Shown here one piece after another: positions 62,714-64,000 of a DNA stretch of 64,000 bases. The stretch is from Pseudomonas piscis. Its GTDB lineage: Bacteria; Pseudomonadota; Gammaproteobacteria; Pseudomonadales; Pseudomonadaceae. The notes beneath the pieces were generated by a model that had not been told where the DNA came from, did no database searches, and worked only from the letters and a program-made list of their open reading frames with translations. Each line of letters starts with the position of its first letter. Position 1 is the stretch's first letter. The DNA lies in assembly GCF_009380155.1 (NCBI RefSeq), contig NZ_WHUV01000001.1, forward strand, positions 1,178,001 to 1,242,000. Direction: 5' to 3'. Both the position numbers and the translations under genes were made by a program.

Positions 62714-63601
62714 ATGCTCTTGCGTCATATCCGTTACCTGCTGGCCGTTGCCGAGCACAGCAACTTCACCCGCGCCGCTGAGGCGCTGCACGTGTCGCAG
62801 CCGACCTTGTCGCAACAGGTCAAGCAACTGGAGGAGTCCCTGGGGGCGCCCTTGTTCGATCGTTCCGGGCGCAGCGTGCGCCTGACCGACGCTGGCCAGG
62901 CCTATGTCGCCTATGCCCGGCGTGCCCTGCAGGACCTGGAAGCCGCCCGGCGGGCCATGCATGACGTACAGGACCTGAGCCGTGGCTCGTTGCGCCTGGC
63001 CCTGACCCCGACCTTCACCGCCTACCTGGCCGGGCCTTTGCTCAGCCGCTTCAACCAGTGCTATCCGGGCATCCGCCTGAGCATCGAGGAAATGACCCAG
63101 GATCGCCTGGAGGCGGCCCTGGCCGAAGATCGCCTGGACCTGGGCATTGCCTTTGCCGGCGAACACCTGGCGGAAATCGAGCCCCAGGATCTGTTCAGCG
63201 AGACCCTGAGCCTGGTGGTCGGCCCGCAGTACCAGGCCCGGGAGCAAGAGCCGCTGGATGCCGCAGCGCTGGGGCGTCAATCGCTGGCGTTGCTCAGTGG
63301 CGACTTCGCCACCCGCCGCCATATCGACCTGTATTGTCGCCAGCAGGGCATTGCGCCATGCATTGCCATCGAGGCCAATTCGGTCAGTGCGCTGGTGGAG
63401 ATCGTGCGTCGCGGGCAGTTGGTGACGTTGTTGCCCAGTGCCATAGCCCGGGAACAACCAGGCTTGCGCGCGCTGGCCCTGGCCTCACCCCTGGCGCCGC
63501 GCAGCGTGGTGCTACTGGGGCGCCGGGGTGCCTATCGCAGTGCGGCTTGCCAGGCCTTCCGGCAGTTGCTGGAGCAGGATTACGGCGCCGCCAACCACTG
63601 A
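62714..63601 (+). CDS. cynR: LysR-family regulator CynR
   Basis: A 295-residue LTTR that activates cynTS with cyanate as effector. Helix-turn-helix: MLLRHIRYLLAVAEHSNFTR, then AAEALHVSQPTLSQQVKQLE. Effector domain from ~90 (GSLRLALTPTFTAYLAGPLL; LDLGIAFAGEHLAEIE). Divergence from cynT and length match CynR. ATG 62714 follows TTGGAG. The last 22 bp overlap the convergent gene at the right edge. Confidence 0.9.
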   Translation: MLLRHIRYLLAVAEHSNFTRAAEALHVSQPTLSQQVKQLEESLGAPLFDRSGRSVRLTDAGQAYVAYARRALQDLEAARRAMHDVQDLSRGSLRLALTPTFTAYLAGPLLSRFNQCYPGIRLSIEEMTQDRLEAALAEDRLDLGIAFAGEHLAEIEPQDLFSETLSLVVGPQYQAREQEPLDAAALGRQSLALLSGDFATRRHIDLYCRQQGIAPCIAIEANSVSALVEIVRRGQLVTLLPSAIAREQPGLRALALASPLAPRSVVLLGRRGAYRSAACQAFRQLLEQDYGAANH

Positions 63602-64000
63602 TTGACCACCTGGTCGTAGGCGCCGGTGGCCTTGCTCAGGTGCAGCCACTGGTCGACGTAGCTCTTCCAGGCCACATCGTCCCGGGGCAGGAGGAAGGCC
63701 TTCTCGCTGTACTGCAGGGCATGCTCGGGGTTGACCGCACACAGCCCCGGCTTGCGCCGCTGCTGGAAGCGCGCCTCCGAGGCATCGGTGATCATCACGT
63801 CGGCCTGGTGGTTGAGCAACTGGTCGAAGATGTTCACGTTGTCGGCGAACAGGGTCAGGTTGGCGTTGGGCAGGCGCGTGCGGGCGAAGACCTCGTTGGT
63901 GCCTCCCGGGGGTTCGATCAGGCGCACCGAGGGCTGGTTGATCTGTTCCACCGTCTGGTAGCGCTTGAGATCCTGGCAGCGCACCAGGGGGATCTTGCCG
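63580..64000 (-). CDS. Cyclohexadienyl dehydratase/ABC substrate-binding-type protein (partial)
   Basis: The C-terminal ~140 residues of a periplasmic-binding-protein-fold gene whose 5' part lies beyond the right edge. Visible blocks: VEQINQPSVRLIEPPGGTNEVFAR, here read as INQPSVR and GGTNEVFA; LTLFADNVNIFDQLL; ADVMITDASEARFQ; YVDQWLHLSKATGAYD. These match the cyclic dehydratase PheC group (cyclohexadienyl/arogenate dehydratase), which shares the fold of amino-acid-binding proteins. A pure binding protein is the alternative. Its stop overlaps cynR by 22 bp, tail to tail. Confidence 0.7.
   Translation of the reverse strand, partial: GKIPLVRCQDLKRYQTVEQINQPSVRLIEPPGGTNEVFARTRLPNANLTLFADNVNIFDQLLNHQADVMITDASEARFQQRRKPGLCAVNPEHALQYSEKAFLLPRDDVAWKSYVDQWLHLSKATGAYDQVVNQWLAAP

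Noticed and set aside
63580..64000. An amino-acid ABC transporter binding protein
   Set aside because: Not excluded, but the visible C-terminal blocks (LFADNVNIFDQLL, DQWLHLS) are closer to the PheC dehydratase group; the missing N-terminus is needed to decide.

Overview
This 64-kb window is chromosomal DNA of a fluorescent-group Pseudomonas. I base this on high-GC coding with pseudomonad codon habits, an algU-mucA-mucB-mucD operon without mucC, phaG, a tctABC/opdH/tctDE citrate-type locus, and a nadB/algU neighbourhood typical of the genus. The species (P. protegens / P. chlororaphis / P. fluorescens type) is inferred and cannot be fixed from the sequence alone. Coding density is high and most of the window is ordinary core genome. 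No complete IS element, prophage, CRISPR array or rRNA is visible.

Layout. 0-9.7 kb holds an amino-acid permease, a Fur-boxed TonB siderophore receptor, a GNAT acetyltransferase, two small unknown membrane or exported proteins, a GAF/degenerate-GGDEF/EAL c-di-GMP protein, a lipoprotein alpha/beta hydrolase and an orphan SMI1/KNR4-type protein. 9.7-12.4 kb is a more A/T-rich accessory patch: a Tla3-like (type VI lipase adapter, DUF2875) protein, a secreted unknown, and between them a short stretch with two tiny overlapping reading frames that look like leftovers of a larger gene. 12.6-17.7 kb holds tRNA-Gly(CCC), phaG, rsuA, a cysteine-rich CWC protein, a Tyr-rich lipoprotein, an enoyl-CoA hydratase/HIBYL-CoA hydrolase and ung. 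17.7-25.4 kb is a tripartite tricarboxylate transport locus (AbrB-like, TctA, TctB, TctC, OprD-type porin) with the divergent TctD/TctE two-component system; three 11-bp-spaced direct repeats lie in the divergent promoter.

25.4-42.2 kb is core: an HDOD protein, ygfZ, sdhE-ygfX, nadB, the algU envelope-stress operon with its own AlgU-type promoter, bepA, tusA, an AI-2E/PerM permease, a PrxQ-type bcp, gcvR, dapA-bamC-MBL-purC and tRNA-Ser(CGA).

42.4-55.1 kb is a double catabolic region. The first cluster reads rightward: GntR regulator, SDR dehydrogenase, BKACE (beta-keto acid cleavage), SMP-30 lactonase and two MFS carriers. It looks like an uncharacterised pathway that oxidises a hydroxy acid or sugar acid, opens a lactone and cleaves a beta-keto acid with acetyl-CoA. 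The second cluster reads leftward: GntR regulator, MHS carrier, DHDPS-family lyase/deaminase, aldehyde dehydrogenase and Ldh-family oxidoreductase. It resembles the lower half of hydroxyproline degradation. Its promoters share a CGTATACG-cored palindrome, probably the GntR operator. 55.2-58.0 kb holds a LysR regulator, LtrA, a CHM isomerase and a 157-bp MITE-like element with perfect 17-bp inverted termini that ends on a lysR stop codon. 58-64 kb holds that lysR, two exporters, and the cyanate module cynT-cynS with divergent cynR. A cyclohexadienyl-dehydratase/ABC-binding-type gene runs off the right edge.

The candidates most worth following as undescribed biology are the BKACE/SDR/SMP-30 cluster with its promoter-embedded operator, the CGTATACG regulon, and the degenerate type VI lipase-adapter patch.
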